Origin: Thermoplasmata archaeon
Lineage (GTDB): Archaea > Thermoplasmatota > B47-G6 > B47-G6B > 47-G6
Reading direction: 5' to 3'
Assembly: GCA_003663565.1 (NCBI GenBank)
Contig: QMTT01000064.1
Span: 1 to 5,977 of the forward strand
Length of the DNA: 5,977 nt
Shown: positions 4,914 to 5,977 of the stretch, piece by piece
Position numbering within the stretch: the first letter of the stretch is position 1
How the letters are laid out: every line of letters begins with the position of its first letter
Notes under the pieces: generated by a model
The model's input: the letters and a program-made list of their open reading frames with translations, nothing else
Told to the model about the DNA's origin: nothing
The model's database searches: none
Program-made: the position numbers and the translations under genes

Positions 4914-5977
4914 ATGCGACGCAGGACGCCTCTTTATGAAAAACATAAGGAGCTTGGAGCAAGATTCATAGAGTTTGCTGGATGGGAAATGCCTGTTCAG
5001 TACACAAGTATAATAGAAGAACATATGGCCGTCAGAACCTCTGCAGGAATGTTCGATGTGAGCCATATGGCTCGCATAATCATATCAGAGGAGTACGAAG
5101 ACGTCCTGAGTAGACTTCTCACGAACGACGTAAGGGGAATGAAGGACTACAAGCTGAAATATAACCTTATGCTTCGGGAGGACGGTACTATAATAGACGA
5201 TATGATAGTGTATAAGCTCCCTGGAAGATTTATCATAGTTCCAAATGCTGGAAACGATACCATAATTGCCTCATGGATAAACAAACATGCAGGAAAAGAC
5301 ATAGTAGAAATTGTCACTGAAAAGTACGCTATGATAGCATTACAAGGTCCTAAAGCTGAGGAAATACTTCAAAAGGTCATAGACTGCGATCTATCAGGAA
5401 TAAAGTTCTTTAGGGCAGCAGAATGCAAGTTGGGTGACGTGGATGTTATCGTTTCAAGGAGCGGGTATACTGGAGAGGACGGGTTTGAGATCATAATGCC
5501 CAGTGAAAAAGCTGTCTACGTGTGGGATAAGATCATGGAAGCAGGTAATGGCTTATTGAAGCCATGTGGCCTTGGAGCAAGAGATTCTTTGAGGCTTGAG
5601 ATGGGTTTTGCCCTTGCGGGTAATGAGTTCGCTGGTGGAAGGACACCATTGGAAGCAAGATTGGATTTCGTAATTGACTGGGATCACGAGTTCATTGGAA
5701 GGGATGCCCTCTTGGCAAAGAAGGACTCCATTAAAGAGATCCTTATGGGTATAGTACTTGACTCGAAGGTACCACCGCGACACGGCTTCGAGGTGTATAA
5801 GGACGAGAGAGTTATAGGTAAAGTCTCAAGCGGCGGTTATTCGCCTATATTACAGAGGGGGATAGCGTTGGCATATATAGAAAAGGAAGAGGCCAAAGAA
5901 GGGAACGAGGTCAAGGTAAAAGTGAGAAACAAGCTCATACCAGGTAAAGTCATAACGCCACCATTTATAAAAAAGAA
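4914..5977 (+). CDS. gcvT: Aminomethyltransferase, glycine cleavage system T-protein (3' end just outside the window)
   Basis: The frame is open to the last base; 354 residues are visible, ending in VITPPFIKK, typical of the family's extreme C-terminus, so only a few residues should be missing. T-protein takes the aminomethyl group from lipoyl H-protein and, with tetrahydrofolate or an archaeal pterin, releases ammonia and makes the methylene carrier. Visible family motifs: RTPLYEKHKELGARFIEFAGWEMP at the N-terminus (5-27), RTSAGMFDVSHM (41-52), DGTIIDDMIVY (90-100) with D96 at the position of the conserved catalytic Asp, VPNAGN (109-114), ALQGP (142-146), SRSGYTGEDGFEI (181-193), CGLGARDSLRLE (218-229) and GKVSSGGYSP (302-311). 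GFALAGNE (231-238) departs from the usual YGHE/YGNE form. Other gcv genes are not in view. It is transcribed away from the zinc-ribbon/pcm pair. Confidence 0.96.
   Translation, partial: MRRRTPLYEKHKELGARFIEFAGWEMPVQYTSIIEEHMAVRTSAGMFDVSHMARIIISEEYEDVLSRLLTNDVRGMKDYKLKYNLMLREDGTIIDDMIVYKLPGRFIIVPNAGNDTIIASWINKHAGKDIVEIVTEKYAMIALQGPKAEEILQKVIDCDLSGIKFFRAAECKLGDVDVIVSRSGYTGEDGFEIIMPSEKAVYVWDKIMEAGNGLLKPCGLGARDSLRLEMGFALAGNEFAGGRTPLEARLDFVIDWDHEFIGRDALLAKKDSIKEILMGIVLDSKVPPRHGFEVYKDERVIGKVSSGGYSPILQRGIALAYIEKEEAKEGNEVKVKVRNKLIPGKVITPPFIKK

Noticed and set aside
4803..5066. N-terminal extension of the zinc-ribbon reading frame
   Set aside because: It runs through the promoter region and antisense to the start of gcvT, has no family similarity, and the zinc ribbon naturally begins at MEIYCPTC.
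5553..5783. Minus-strand reading frame inside gcvT
   Set aside because: It is antisense to conserved T-protein motifs and has no independent coding evidence.

Overview
The window looks like part of a thermophilic archaeal genome. The evidence is an archaeal-type FEN-1 beginning MGV, a member of the archaeal HVO_0476-like zinc-ribbon family, strong GAGGTG-type ribosome binding sites, heavy use of AGA/AGG and ATA codons, and a surface protein with a PGF-pre-PGF-like domain. The phylum cannot be fixed by reading alone. Nearly the whole window is coding. No RNA gene, CRISPR array or insertion sequence was seen.

Layout: (1) Positions 1-1518 (+) hold the 3' end of a large cell-surface protein: tandem Ig-like domains, a 35-residue Pro-Ser stalk, a PGF-pre-PGF-like domain, one membrane helix and a tiny basic tail. 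(2) Positions 1524-2537 (+) encode a rhomboid intramembrane serine protease with an added C-terminal zinc ribbon; its ribosome binding site contains the stop codon of the surface-protein gene. (3) Positions 2553-3572 (+) encode flap endonuclease FEN-1. (4) FEN-1 meets a minus-strand gene tail to tail with the two stop codons overlapping in TTAA. That gene (4228-3569) encodes protein-L-isoaspartate O-methyltransferase, and its start lies 56 nt inside the end of an HVO_0476-like zinc-ribbon protein gene (4790-4173). (5) A 123-nt divergent intergenic region (4791-4913) carries AT-rich promoter candidates, a 12-nt palindrome and an inverted pair of identical decamers. (6) Positions 4914 to the window end (+) encode glycine-cleavage T-protein GcvT, open at the right edge and probably lacking only its last few residues.

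The first three plus-strand genes are packed like an operon, and so are the two minus-strand genes. The housekeeping functions (flap processing in replication and repair, repair of damaged aspartyl residues, one-carbon metabolism) are ordinary. The most interesting part is the coupling of a C-terminally anchored surface protein to a rhomboid protease. The surface protein ends in a short PSG motif, a membrane helix and a basic tail, like archaeal and bacterial sorting signals but without the canonical PGF or Gly-Gly motif. This raises the possibility of a dedicated substrate-protease pair that releases or re-anchors the surface protein.
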